Assembly: GCA_009869945.1 (NCBI GenBank)
Contig: WIXG01000309.1
Span: 1 to 64,000, forward strand
Direction of reading: 5' to 3'
Length of the DNA stretch: 64,000 bases
From: Mesaphorura yosii
Lineage: Eukaryota; Arthropoda; Collembola; Poduromorpha; Tullbergiidae
Under the pieces are notes generated by a model that saw nothing but the letters and a program-made list of their open reading frames with translations, had not been told where the DNA came from and searched no databases. Both the position numbers and the translations under genes were made by a program. Below are positions 47,101 through 59,594 of the stretch, piece after piece (position 1 is the first letter of the stretch; every line of letters starts with the position of its first letter).

Positions 47101-48020
47101 AGGAGGCTCGTTCACAAAACGAGGAAGACTCCAAAATGATTCTAGCAACTGTGCTTCTGTGTATTGGGATCTTCACCGTCATTATCGGGTACTTTTAACG
47201 TCGTGGATTGCTGAATTGGAAATGCAGCAACGAAGTGCAAGGCATTTGGCGACAGGTAAAACATGTGTCATTAATTATAACAATTAATACACATCCGCTT
47301 AACATCGGCAAATCATTATAACTCCCAGGGCGAGCGGCAAAGATTCTTGACGAGATGGTGACCTTATAATTTGCCTGAAGGAATTCTTAATTCGTCAATA
47401 TATCATTTGAACTCGGGTTGAACCAGAACCAGAATCAGATGTAGCTGAATACGAATAGAAAATTCTGTCAACGACGATTACTAAACTTTTGAAACAAAAT
47501 ACAGGAATTTAAATAATTTGTTAGATTTTGAAATCTTCGGTGCGAACAAGGGAGAATTCTTTGCGCTTGGACAAGCGCCGTTTCACACACTGCTATTCAG
47601 TTCTCAAGCCTATTCCGTTCCGGGCAGATCTCACCAGAACTTGTCATGAACAGGATGCAGAGGCGTCCTCCTCTTCATAATCATCATTGAAATGATCATA
47701 TGACGATTATGCACTACTCTCACTCTCAACATTCCGTGCATAGTAATTTACTTTAGTCATATGATCAGGAGCTAGACCGCATCGCATCTCTAAACGAGTT
47801 TTGCTAGCCGTTTCTGACTGGTTGTATTACGTAAGCACAAGTGTAAACAAACTCCCAAGGACTTGAGTCAACATCTGAATGACTGAAAGTTGAGCATCGT
47901 GGATTGTGGTTTGTTCAGTTCAGTGCATCAGCACCTCTTTACTGGAGTAGATATTTGTCTCATCTTGTCTATGACGCTTACGAGTTTACATCCAGTCTCA
48001 TCAACTCGTGGAAGGAAACA

Positions 48021-49876
48021 ATGGCGCTGTTATTTCTTCTCGTCGTAATCACATTCGTCATCGCGTACCTCTACGGGCAAAGGAAGCCAAAGAATTTCCC
48101 GCCTGGTACGTGACACACGTATGAGATTAGAATAAGACCTTCAAAGCTTGAACTGAGTTCGATCTCTTGAACAAGGGCCGTGGGGATTTCCGATTCTTGG
48201 TCACCTACCCTTAATGGGACTCGAACCTTGGACAACCGGTATGAAGTGGAAGGACAAATACGGTCCAATCATTGGGCTAGACTTTGGCAGTTATAAGTGA
48301 GACACGCTCAATTAGTCTTCGCGGGAATCACTAACTTGGGTGGTCGGTTTCGTGTTACTTACATTTCAGGACCGTGATGATCTGTGACTACAAATTGATT
48401 AAGGAAGCATTAAATGAGCCTACGTTCACCGGGCGCCCCAAAACCATTTTCATGACCGAGCGAGCAGGGACCGGCAATCCTGAAGGTGTTTAGTAGTATT
48501 AATATAGATATGGCAAAATAAGTCATGGGTGGAGTTGAATCCTCAAAATCCTCATGGTGAGCTCTCCAAAATTACAGGAATTATATTCTCCGATGGGAAA
48601 CATTGGCAAGAGCAAAGAAGGTTTGCCCTACGTCGCCTTCGAGATTTCGGGTTTGGAACAAAATCAATGGAGACAATTGTGCATGAAGAGATCCAAGAAC
48701 TGATTGAACGCCTTAAAGCAACTGTGGGCACACCGATTAGTACGAGCAACAAGTTTAACGTCGCTGTAGTGAATGCGTTGTGGACAATTATAGCTGGACA
48801 GCGATTCAACCACGACGACCCAGACTTGAACAAAATTATAAAGTTAATCACGGAGTAAGGAATCAACCCATTAAACTTAGCATTTCCTCGTGCTTTACAT
48901 GATGTTATAAAACGTGCAGGAATCTGAGCAGCGGAAATCTCAGAAAACTTATTTCGGCCTGGCTGCCTTGGTACGCCAAACACGGACCGAATTTCTTGAC
49001 GCAGTACAAAGAAATGATGGAAGTGAATAAGCCGACAACCGAGTTTCTGATGCCCTATATCGAGTCTCATTTGAAAACGCACGATCCTGACAACCCACGG
49101 GACTACATCGACACTTACATTACAGAAATGAAGAGCACCACGGACCCCAGCTCAAGTTTTCGAAGCTCCAACCGTAAGTTTCTGTGCTCAGACTAGTAGA
49201 ATAGTATATGAATGCAGATTACAAGTGACGACTTTTGTCCACGCTTGCAGTAATTGGTTTCGTGTTTACAATTTTCGACCTTTTCCTTGCCGGAGCTGAA
49301 ACGACGAGCACCACGCTGACTTGGATTTGCCTGTACATGGCAAGGCATCAGTACATTCAGGAAAAGCTGGCAGAGGAAATCGACCGAGTCGTTGGACAAT
49401 CCAGACTACCAGTATTGGCCGACCGGCAAAACATGCCATACACAGAAGCTGTCATCCATGAAGTCATGAGAAAAGCCACGCTGGTGCCTTTGTCCATCAT
49501 GCATTCTACGACCGAAGACATTGAGTTTCACGGATACCACATCCCAAAAGATACGATGATTCTGCCAAACTTATATGAAGCGCACAACAGTATTGAACTC
49601 TGGGGCGATCCAGAAAACTTCCGACCAGAACGGTTTCTATCAAAAGACGGGATAAGATTCGAGAGAAGGGAAGGATTCGTGCCCTTTTCAACTGGAAAAC
49701 GCGTCTGTCTCGGAGAAGGCTTGGCGCGTGATGAATTGTTCTTGTTTACCAGTGCATTCTTCCAATCCTTCCGTGTGGATGTCGATCCCAATTCACCTCC
49801 GCCAAAACTGGAGTCCTCCTTAGGAGGTGTTTTGATGCCCAAGCCTCATAAGCTAGTTTTAACAGTTCGAAATTAA
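48021..49876 (+). CDS. Cytochrome P450 1 (CYP2 clan)
   Basis: Microsomal monooxygenase. Six exons (48021-48105, 48176-48296, 48370-48485, 48578-48854, 48920-49173, 49251-49876) give 492 residues. N-terminal anchor MALLFLLVVITFVIAYLYG, then the Pro-rich hinge KPKNFPPGPWGFPILGH. C-helix W-x-x-x-R in HWQEQRRFALRRLRDFG, I-helix AGAETTSTTLTW, K-helix ExxR in HEVMRKATL, PERF in FRPERFL, and heme loop PFSTGKRVCLGEGLARDE with the Cys ligand. An ORF extends upstream of the ATG at 48021, but the anchor fixes this start. First of four head-to-tail paralogues; intron phases are shared by all. Confidence 0.94.
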
Positions 49877-50338
49877 TAAAGAATTCACACGAATACAATA
49901 CGCGGACGGAGTTGTTTACCCAAACCCAAACGAAAACATCCTCTCGTTTTCAATTCACTGGGTACATTGTGATGCAACGATGAGTTCATGAATTCATATT
50001 CACCTGGTAAATTAAATCAGTAGAAGTCAACTTTGTGCATTACGTGATTATGCCCACCATATAATAATGCGCTATAATGTAATCAGTGTTTGTCCGCTTT
50101 GTTTTTTGCTGCAACACGAAGCATCACGAGTTACAGCAAATTATGTAACCAACATGTATCCTATCGTCTATTCAGATCGTCAGTCAAGGTCCTGTATATT
50201 ACACAAACACTACAAACACTAAACTATACATACTGTCAAGTGCGCTCGCACCCTCATGGTGCAAGTCATGCATTCGTTAGCTGTATCGTCAATTCGCAAC
50301 CCTCACTAGTCTACCGTCACCGTCGTCCACCAGAAATC
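49877..50338. other. Intergenic P450-1 to P450-2
   Basis: Poly(A) signal AATAAA at 49875-49880 overlaps the P450-1 stop. The rest is the presumed promoter of P450-2, with an AT-rich TATAATA near 50060 that is too far upstream to be a sure TATA box. Confidence 0.4.
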
Positions 50339-52168
50339 ATGGCACTCGGAATGGATTTTGTGCTCCTCAGCATACTCGCACTTTTCATTGCGTACTTGTT
50401 CGGCCAGCGGAAACCGAAGAATTTTCCACCAGGTAAGAGACCGACTACGGTTTGAACTGATAGAAATGACTTGACAGTTACTTTTTTGTCATTGAACTTA
50501 AGGGCCATGGGGCTTTCCCATTATTGGGCACATACCTCTTCTTGGCCTAAAGCCTCACGAAACCGCTCTGAAATGGAAGCCCAAGTATGGACCGATCATT
50601 GGGCTCGACATGGCAAGTTACAAGTGAGACAGGAACAGCAACGCTAACTGTTTCAAATTTGCCATTCCATCTTCATTGGTCTCTTGCAGAACTGTAATTA
50701 TCAGTGACTTTAAAATGGTGAAGGATGCCTTGAATGAACCCGCATTTTCTGGGCGCCCTAAAGTAATTTTCGTCACCGAGCGAGCTGGGACTGGCAAACC
50801 TGAAGGTAAAACAACAATCCCAGATTACCGTCGAAACTCATTCATTATACTCTTAATGAAATGCAGGGATAATTCTTGGTGATGGAAAGCGATGGCAAGA
50901 GCAGAGAAGATTCGCTTTGCGTAGGCTTCGCGATTTTGGTTTTGGCACAAAGTCTATGGAGACAATCGTTCGCGAAGAGATTCAGGAACTGATTGAGCGA
51001 TTTAAGAAAACAGCGGGTTTATCAATAAGCACCAGCAACAAGTTCAACGTGGCTGTCGTGAATGCGCTATGGACGATTATTGCTGGAGAACGACTCAACC
51101 ACGATGATCCAAAACTGGAACAAGTTATCGAGTTGATTACAGAGTAAGCAGGAAGAATGTGATCCAATCATACAAGTAGCGTTATTTAATCAAAGTGTGT
51201 CACTTTCAATTTGTCTGAAGTAATGTAGGCAACAACAATAATCGACGAATGCTGTCTGCCTTCCTTCCGTGGTATGCCAAAAACGGGCCCAATTTCTTGA
51301 CTCAGTACAAGGAAATGATGAAAGTGCACCAACCGGCGATTGAGTTTTTGAGGCCCTTCATTGATGAGCATTTCAAAACGCATGATCCAGATCACCCTCG
51401 AGATTTCATGGACACGTACATTACAGAGATGAAGAACACCACTGATCCAAACTCTTCGTTTCACATTGACAATAGTACGTCTAATATATATGTATCTGGC
51501 TCTGACAATTTAACTGGACTGGGTTCTTGTGCATTGCAGTGATATCGTTCATTTTCACCATTTTCGACCTGTTTCTTGCCGGGGCGGAAACCACGAGCAC
51601 AACTTTAACGTGGATTTGTATCTTCATGGCGAGACATCAGTACATTCAGGAAAAACTGCACGAGGAGATCGACAGAGTTGTCAGCCAGTCGAGACTCCCA
51701 GCGCTGACAGACAGACAGAACATGCCGTACACCGAGGCAGTCATCCACGAAGTCATGCGCAAGGCCACGCTGGTGCCGTTGTCGGTGTTTCATTCCACCA
51801 CAGAAGACGTAGAGTTCCACGGCTATTCCATACCAAAGGACACGATAATTTTACCCAATCTGTACGAGATTCACAACAATATCGAACTGTGGGGCGATCC
51901 AGAAAATTTCAGACCGGAAAGATTTCTTTCGAAGGACGGAACAAAATTTGAAAAGCGAGAAGGATTCATGGCATTTTCAACTGGGAAGCGTGTTTGCCTG
52001 GGCGAAGGCTTGGCGCGTGATGAGCTGTTCCTGTTTACCAGCGCCTTTTTCCAAGCATTCCAGGTGGATATCGACCCAGTAAGCGGAGCACCAGGCTACG
52101 ATACCATGCTAGGAGGTGTCGCATTGCCCAAGCCTCATAAACTTGTCCTGACCGTGCGAAACGCCTAA
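50339..52168 (+). CDS. Cytochrome P450 2 (CYP2 clan)
   Basis: Six exons (50339-50432, 50503-50623, 50690-50805, 50867-51143, 51221-51474, 51540-52168) give 496 residues. The exons of 121, 116, 277 and 254 nt have the same lengths as in P450-1. Membrane anchor MDFVLLSILALFIAYLFGQ, hinge KPKNFPPGPWGFPIIGH. Motifs: W-QEQRRFALRRLRDFG, AGAETTSTTLTW, HEVMRKATL, FRPERFLS, FSTGKRVCLGEGL. Closest to P450-1 by eye, including the stretch around YMARHQYIQEKL and FHSTTEDVEFHGY. Lies 462 bp after P450-1. Confidence 0.94.
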
Positions 52169-53512
52169 TTGGTTGGAATTCACAAATGTTGATTAAACAA
52201 ATGTGTCAGCTATCGTTAAGGGTCGAAAGTACTGCAGAATAAATAAAAATTGCCTAAACTTGGGGACACGAATCAGGACTGTCTTGTGGGAAACTTGAAG
52301 GAACTTCATACAAATTATTTGTAAGGTTTTATTACATCGTGAAAGCTTTGGGATTCCGAACCCCATTTGAGCTAAGGCAGCAATGGTAATGCGTCCTTTG
52401 CGTATGAACGAGAAATTCAACCAAGTCAGACAGAATCTCAACTTTTTAGCACCAACTGCTTTGACATTTGATCATGTGATGAGAGCTCGTGCCCATCGTG
52501 CATGAATTGTGCACCCCTCATAATCACAAGAGGATGAGTGTCATTGCAGCGGCAGGTCAAATTTATTTATGATGATCATGGCCAGCACCGAAATGTCTTT
52601 AAAAATTTCAAGGATTGCTTTTAAAATCCCAAAAATTGATTTTTATTGCTTAATTTTTTTAAATGGTTGATTTATTTCTCAAGAATTGCTTTTATTGCTC
52701 AGCAACCTTACATCATTCGTATTGTCTTTCTGAGATCGGTTCACATCCGAAATTTCACCTGGCCATCGCGGGTTCGCTGCCGACATTGCTTTAACTGCTT
52801 TATGCTGGCCCTGATGATGGATCTGAATCAACAATTAGTTTATGCTGTGGGGAGCGCTGAGACCATGCAAGATGAGAATTGCCTGCCTGCTTTGTGCGAG
52901 TACCTTACTTAAGAGCTTTTAATCAAGTTTAGTTTAAACCCATGAAACAACACGGCACTACCATAGAATGATCTTGGGAAGGCAGGGATACGAATGTTCG
53001 AAACTGTTCACTCTGGTTGTGCAAGCATCCCATTTTTTTTGTCTTCAACCTCATCATATGACTGCACATGATTTCTACTGTTAAGTATATCATTATTATG
53101 CCTTGCCTGAAACAAAAGCCTTGTCTGGAAGTGGTCATGGTCACTTTCAGCGTACGCTTACGCTCACATTCCTGTTTGGTAGACCCGGTGATCCAGAGCA
53201 GTACCTCAATTCATTGCACATTATGACAGCATGACAGGGCAATGTAAGAAATAACAGTTGCAACAGGTCAACCGTTCTTTGTATGTTTATATGACGCATT
53301 AACACGTAGAGTAAGTTCAAACGATCATACCAAAATGAGTCAGCAGATTTTGAATGGACAAGTCGCTACTAAAATTTTCTCACTGCTCGCCCGAAGCTTC
53401 CAGTCTTCGCTGTACTATAAAAGGAGATTCGTTTCACAATTTCATAGCAGTCTCAAGGACTCAGAGTTCATCATCCATCACAAGTGACCTCAGACAGAAA
53501 CAAGTGCTTAGA
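52169..53512. other. Intergenic P450-2 to P450-3, 1.3 kb
   Basis: Contains AATAAA at 52238-52243 for P450-2 and a TATA box for P450-3 at 53416. A T-rich stretch around 52600-52700 repeats TTGCTTTTATTGCT-like words. The ORF at 52646-52912 has no family content. Confidence 0.4.
53416..53423 (+). promoter_or_regulatory. TATA box of P450-3
   Basis: TATAAAAG lies 97 bp upstream of the ATG at 53513, giving a start site near 53446 and a short 5' UTR. Confidence 0.6.
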
Positions 53513-55357
53513 ATGACGGTAGCCACTGAGTACCTTTTACTTATCGCCACGGTTCTGATACTGTGGTATTTATACAGTCAAAGAAGACCGAAAAATTTCC
53601 CGCCAGGTAATTTGAATCATTTTCGTCTGAATGTCATTTCAGCAGACGATCGACGCCTGCGTTCATCTCAACTGTGGTTGCTTTCTTCCCAGGGCCTCGG
53701 TTCGGGTTCCCATTTCTTGGGCATGTTCCGATATTGGGTAGAAACCCTCACCTAACAGCATTGAAATGGAGACCAAAATATGGACCAATCATTGGCTTGA
53801 AGTTCGCAAACCTTAGGTAGCAACAATAATCAATCCATTTGCTTCGCAAGACTGTGTACAGTATTAAATTACCTGTGTATCATTTCAGAGGCGTAATCAT
53901 TAGCGATTACAAATTAGGCAAAGAGGCCATGAATGAAATTGCATTTGCTGGACGTCCTAAACCTATGCTGCGTTCGGATGTCGTTCAATCCGTTGATGGC
54001 GCAGCAAACGGTAATTCTATCATGATACTTGCAGTAAAATGCAACTTTTCATAATGCCCTACCTTTCTTTGGCAGGTATCATATTCACTGAAGGCAAGAA
54101 GTGGCAAGAGCAGCGTCGCTTTGCATTGCGCCGTCTTCGTGACCTGGGCTTCGGTACCAAATCAATGGAAGCAATCGTGCAGGAGGAGATTCAAGAACTC
54201 ATCGAGAGATTCAAGGAGAATGTTGGGGCACCGATAAGCACGAGTGGAAAGTTCAACATCGCTGTGGTGAATGCACTGTGGACAATTATTGCAGGTCAAA
54301 GGTTCAAGCAGGACGACCCGGAATTAAACAAGATAATCAAAATTATCACAGAGTAAGAATGTTTCAACCCAGTACATGAACAGCTGTTGATTTTTGTAAT
54401 CTTTCTAGGAACATTGGCAATCAAGGTGCACTTCGTCTGCTGACAGTCTTCTTTCCGAAGTTCACAAAATATCTTCCAAATTTTATAACAAAGCGTGACC
54501 AAATCATGTCTCTCATTGAGAAACCAATTTTATTCTTAACACCATACATTGATGCACACCTAAAAGCGCATGATCCGGATAATCCGAGAGACTTCATTGA
54601 CGCCTACATCAATGAGATGAAGAGCAACACGGATCCGACCTCAAGCTTCAACATTGACAACAGTATGTCACGCTTATGAAGTATCTGTTATAGTTAGTGC
54701 ACTTCATCAATGTTATACTTTCTTACAGAGCATGCGCTCATATTCACAATTCTGGACCTGTTCCTTGCCGGAGCAGAAACTACGAGCTCAACACTCAGCT
54801 GGATCTTCCTGTACATGGCCAGACAACAACACGTTCAAGAAAAGCTTGCCGAGGAAATTGACCGAGTGGTGGGACGGTCACGATTGCCTTCACTAGCAGA
54901 CAGGCCAAATATGCCGTACACAGAAGCAGTCATTCATGAAGTCATGCGATCGGCTACTCTCGCTCCGATGAGCGTGCCGCACGCAGCCACAGAAGACTTT
55001 GAATTTCATGGTTACCACATCCCGCAGAAAACGCTGGTCTGGATCAACCTATATGACATTCACAACAGCATCGAGATTTGGGGCGATCCGGAAAACTTCA
55101 GGCCGGAAAGGTTCCTGTCTAAGGATGCGACCAAGTTTGAACGGCATGATGGATTCGTGCCTTTCTCCACTGGAAAGCGCGTCTGTCCAGGAGAGTCATT
55201 GGCCCGAGATGAACTGTTTTTATTCACCACTTCATTGTTCCAAGTCTTTCATATTGCGTGCGACCCCGGCAGTCCTCCGCCGGAGTACGTCTCAGATCGA
55301 GGTGGATTTCACCTCCCGAAACCTCACAAGCTTATCTTATCACTCAGAAATTCGTAA
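53513..55357 (+). CDS. Cytochrome P450 3 (CYP2 clan)
   Basis: Six exons (53513-53606, 53693-53816, 53889-54010, 54076-54352, 54409-54662, 54729-55357) give 499 residues. Anchor TEYLLLIATVLILWYLYSQ, hinge RPKNFPPGPRFGFPFLGH. Motifs: W-QEQRRFALRRLRDLG, AGAETTSSTLSW, HEVMRSATL, FRPERFLS, FSTGKRVCPGESL. The Pro after the heme Cys differs from the Leu in the other three copies. The second and third exons are 3-6 nt longer than in the neighbours. It is more divergent from P450-1/2, consistent with an older duplicate. A TATA box is present upstream. Confidence 0.94.
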
Positions 55358-55924
55358 TTCGCCCATGTATTATTGTATCCAATTATTTTATTCTGATATT
55401 ATTTTAATTCTTCGTGAGTCTATTAAACCATTCATTGGAGTACAATGGTGGGAGTTTGCCATCAATGCCTTGCAATGTTATCAATTTAATGTACACTATA
55501 TTAAAACTACGTAGAATATGTCATTTAACACTGCAAATCAAAACCTTGGATTCAGAAAAAAAGCTACTCAATGCCGACACTGCGTACAAAAGCAGATTGC
55601 GAACATGCGAATGTAGCAACTGGAAAACAGCAAAAAATCGAGCCTGGGGCCCATGCTGTTTAATCATCGTATTAGCAGTGAGCATAAGAAGTAGAATACA
55701 GTGTAGTGATGCTGAACTGGTTAGTTCGCCTGCTGCCCTGAAATAATGTTTATGTAACATGGTGGCCTTCAACTCCTTATTAAATAGAAGTATTGGAACA
55801 TATCTCCGAATCTCTGAGTTGACCTGTAGATTTTGCATTGCCACTGTACTTTGCATCTCGACTTCTTCATTCCTTGATGTTATTGGTGACGGAACGGTAA
55901 CTTTCGTGCTTTGCATGATCAACA
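55358..55924. other. Intergenic P450-3 to P450-4
   Basis: 3' UTR of P450-3 and promoter of P450-4. The overlapping ORFs on both strands have no family content. Confidence 0.4.
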
Positions 55925-57671
55925 ATGCTATCAACGACTGCATTGGTTGGACTGAGCATTGTCACGGTCCTGATTTGTTATCTTCTGACTCAGAGGAAGC
56001 CAAAGAACTTCCCACCAGGTAATTAGGGTGACGCTCAACTTCAGATTTCGATAATTCTGAATCTGATTCTACATTTCTTCCTTTAGGACCGTGGGGATTC
56101 CCTATTGTTGGACATTTACCACTGCTGGGACCGGAGCCGTACAAGACCGCTATAAAATGGAAGTCCAAATATGGGCCGATTATCGGCATTGACTTTGCAA
56201 GTTTCAGGTACAGAAATAAGGCGCAGTGCTGGAGAAGGCTAGTGGCAGATGAGTTCTTACGTTCGTTTCATTTTCAGATGCGTCATGATAAGTGATCACA
56301 AGTTGATCAAGGAAGCAATGAGTGATCCCGTATTCTCAGGACGCCCGAATCTGCCGATGACGCGTGACAGGTCTTGGGGCAGCCAGGAAGGAATTCTGTT
56401 CACGCAAGGAAAATACTGGCAGGAACAACGCCGGTTTTCCCTTCGACGCTTGAGAGATTTTGGGTTCGGTACGAAATCCATGGAGTCAATTGTGATGGAA
56501 GACGTTCAAGATCTCATCGAACGGTTCAAGCAGGACGTTGGAATTCCAATTTCCACGACGAATCGATTCAATGCTGCTGTGGTAAATGCACTGTGGACAA
56601 TCATGGCGGGTGAACGCTTTAAGCCGGATGATCCTGGATTGAACAAGATCATCAACTTGATAACTGCGTAAGAAAATTGTATTTGTTGCTCGTTTCTCAT
56701 CTACATTCATCATTCAAGATTCAACTTCCACGGTTCGTAGGAATTTTAATGAAAACAATCTTCTGGCAATGGTTGCCGGCTTCATTCCATGGTTGGCTAA
56801 ATATGCTCCGAATTTGAGTGGGTACAGCAATGGTCTAAAGGGCAATAATGACCTGATAGAGTTTCTTCAACCCTACGTCGAGGCACATTTCAAAACGCAT
56901 CAGCTTGACCAGCCTAGAGATTTCCTGGACACATTCATTGATGAAATGAAGAAGACAGACGAACCTTCGTCCAGCTTCCACATTAGCAAACGTAAGTAGG
57001 CCATTTTCGAGAGAGGGCTAAGAATTCACGTTTTGTATCCGGCAGGTGCTCCAATTGTATTCACTCTGGTGGACTTGTTCGTGGCCGGAATTGAAACAAC
57101 CAGCACGACACTCACCTGGATATTTTTGTACCTGACTTTGCACCAATCGGCACAGGAGAAGCTAGTGGAGGAGATCGAACGAGTGATTGGAGTGTCCCGA
57201 CTTCCATCATTAGCAGATCGACAACAAATGCCCTACACGGAAGCTGTACTTCATGAAGTTATGAGAATCGTCACTCTGGTGCCAATGGCTCTGATGCACT
57301 CAACGTTGGAGGAGGTGAAATTTCAAGGCTACAACATTCCCAAAGATACAATGGTGCTGATTAATCTTTATGAAGCTCATACTAACAAAGATTTGTGGGG
57401 TGATCCAGAAATGTTTCGCCCAGAGAGATTCTTATCGAAGGATGGAAAGAATTTTGAGAGGCACGAGGGTTTCATGCCATTTTCGACAGGAAAACGAGTG
57501 TGCTTAGGTGAGACCCTGGCACGCGATGAGCTCTTTCTGTTCACAACTTCCCTATTTCAAACATTCAAAGTGTCTCCTGATCCCCATGCTCCACTGCCAA
57601 CGACGGAGGTAAATCCTGGAATTATCTTGATTCCAAAACCACACAAACTTATTCTAACACTGCGGCATTGA
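55925..57671 (+). CDS. Cytochrome P450 4 (CYP2 clan)
   Basis: Five exons (55925-56018, 56087-56207, 56278-56667, 56741-56991, 57046-57671) give 493 residues. The third exon equals exons 3 and 4 of the other copies fused, so one intron is missing. Anchor LVGLSIVTVLICYLLTQ, hinge KPKNFPPGPWGFPIVGH. Motifs: W-QEQRRFSLRRLRDFG, AGIETTSTTLTW (Ile for Ala in the I-helix), HEVMRIVTL, FRPERFLS, FSTGKRVCLGETL. AATAAA at 57713-57718. The 3' end nearly meets the convergent UGT at 57719, so the two 3' UTRs overlap. Confidence 0.94.
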
Positions 57672-57718
57672 AGATTTTTAGTCAATAAGCATCAAGCCTT
57701 CGATTTCGGTTCAATAAA

Positions 57719-59594
57719 TTAGTTAATTTTTTTAATCTTACTTCTCAAGTCAAAGAATGAACGGAAGATTGCTCTGGTTATAACACTAACGGCAAGAATC
57801 ACAAAGGCACTAATTCTGTACAGAACGTACATCAAATATAGAATAATGAGACTAAGGAATGTGAGGACATCAATTGAGTAATACTCGACAAAGTTCAAGT
57901 CCCTTGCTGCTGACCGGAGATGAGGAGCTCCATTATGTCGGATAACGTATTCAGTCCAGTAAACGGCGGAGGTTAGCGGATGTTCAGGCCTGTCTTTGAA
58001 CACGCTGGATAACGCCTTTACCTTGTTTGTAAAGCTGTAAAAAACAGGAAATTGTTTATTGGTTAATTGATGGGTCCGCAAAGTGTGCGCCTTCAAGAAC
58101 TTTGATTCTCACCTGGATTCTGTTAAGACACGATTTATAGCAATGGCAAGAATTTTCTCGGTGAGTGTCCGGAAATCTAAAGTAAGTGCATACCCTGATG
58201 CCTCGGCTTGCGCCATGTTCCAATCTTGGTCTAAAACAAAGCAGTCCAACTTGTCAGTCCTTCTCATCTAGATCTTATCCGCTCTTGACGATTAAGCAGA
58301 ATTATTGACTGAACTCACCTGCAAAAATAGGAAGTCCGACCAACGGTACCCCATGGTATACAGCTTCTTGAGTACTTAACAAGCCACCATGGGTTATAAA
58401 GAGCTTGATCTTGGGATGAGCTAGGATATCTTGCTGCGGAACCCATTTACTCATTCTCACATTGTCTGGAGCGCCCTCCATGGTTCCATTCTCCCATTTC
58501 CACAAAATGCGTTGTCGCAGTCTTGAAAATACGTTAACAAATACCCTCCGCTGTTCGTCGGGCATGTCAGTGGATTTGATCACAGAGCCAAAACTCAAAT
58601 AAATGAAACCATCCAGTCCTGATTCGTTTAAGAACTCCTCCAAATCCTGCAGAATGAACAGAATTGATTAATTCAGGCTCCATGTAGTTCGAAGTTCTGG
58701 TTCACCATCACTTACGCTTGAAAGCCGCCCTCCGGGTCTGCAGTGCATTCCACCAACCTCCACAACATCGGGCATTCCTGGTCTTTGGTAGTTCAGAGTA
58801 AAATGACTATTGGTTAGTATAAGACTAGCATTTTGTTGAATCTCAATTACGGAAGGTACATGATCGCCCAGAATACTTCGGTAAACCTTCTCCACCATGG
58901 GGTATGTGTACCAGCGAAAACTTAATGAGATGAAGGTGCTTGTCACCATATTTTGTACTCTTTGTAAAAAGTTCATTTGATGAGTGTTGCTGCCAAATAC
59001 TGGAGTAGGAACAAATGAGTTTGGAGATGGTGCTCCAAAAATACCAGCAGTTATTGCCAACGGTGAGAAGGGTATTGTCAGTATGAAAGGCGTCTTGAAC
59101 TGCGAGACGTAGCCCAGAGTGCATTCGTTCATCATGGCACTTGTGATTATTAAGTCAAACTTCTTCTTGCCAGTTAGAAGGCCTTGCACTTGTGGCATTT
59201 CTAAATAACTCCGGCACAGGGGCTCCAGTATTGTAGCAAAAAATAGCGGCTCGGACAGATAATTTTGATCCATTCTACTTTGAATGAAGTTGATCTTGCT
59301 GTAATCCTCCATTTGCTTTCCAGTTATCTGGCTCACAGAGTTTGCATACGTCTTATTACTGCTGAATACTGTGTAGTCTTCCGGTGAAATTATTGTCAGG
59401 TGATGTCCGCGTTCGACCAACTGGACCAAAAGTGGCTCAAATACGATGCTGTGGCTTCGGCTTGAGAAAAAAGACACGGACAAGACATTTGCCCCATCAC
59501 AGTGAAGCATAGAAGCTAACAGGAAGATAATGCACGTTACTAGATTACTGATACAATTTACACTGGCACTGGCGTTACTGTCCACTCTGGACAT
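57719..59594 (-). CDS. UDP-glucuronosyltransferase 3 (UGT family)
   Basis: Four exons (58716-59594, 58319-58646, 58113-58230, 57719-58034) give 546 residues from the Met at 59594, just before a signal-type segment (LVTCIIFLLASMLHCDG). An in-frame Met at 59684 would add 30 basic residues and is less likely. Motifs: SFFSSRSHSIVFEPL, LVERGHHLTII, GFIYLSFGSVIKS, WVPQQDILAHPKIKLFITHGG, STQEAVYHGVPLVGLPIFADQDWN. C-terminal membrane helix (VLTFLSLIILYLMYVLYRI) and a Lys-rich tail ending KIKKIN, an ER-retention-like KKxx-type signal shifted by one. Exon structure differs from the other two UGTs, so it is an older paralogue. Confidence 0.9.

Larger units (their letters stand above)
45670..48020. other. 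2.35-kb intergenic region before the P450 array
   Basis: No supported gene. It contains a degenerate tandem repeat (46261-46350), a 20-bp inverted repeat (47009-47100) and an orphan short hydrophobic ORF (47136-47198) with an N-terminal-anchor look. The promoter of the first P450 lies at the right end. Confidence 0.45.

Noticed and set aside
51529..51951. 140-residue ORF within P450-2 last exon
   Set aside because: Frame-shifted shadow of the P450 coding sequence.
55521..55943. 140-residue minus-strand ORF opposite P450-4 exon 1
   Set aside because: No motifs; partly antisense to a real exon.
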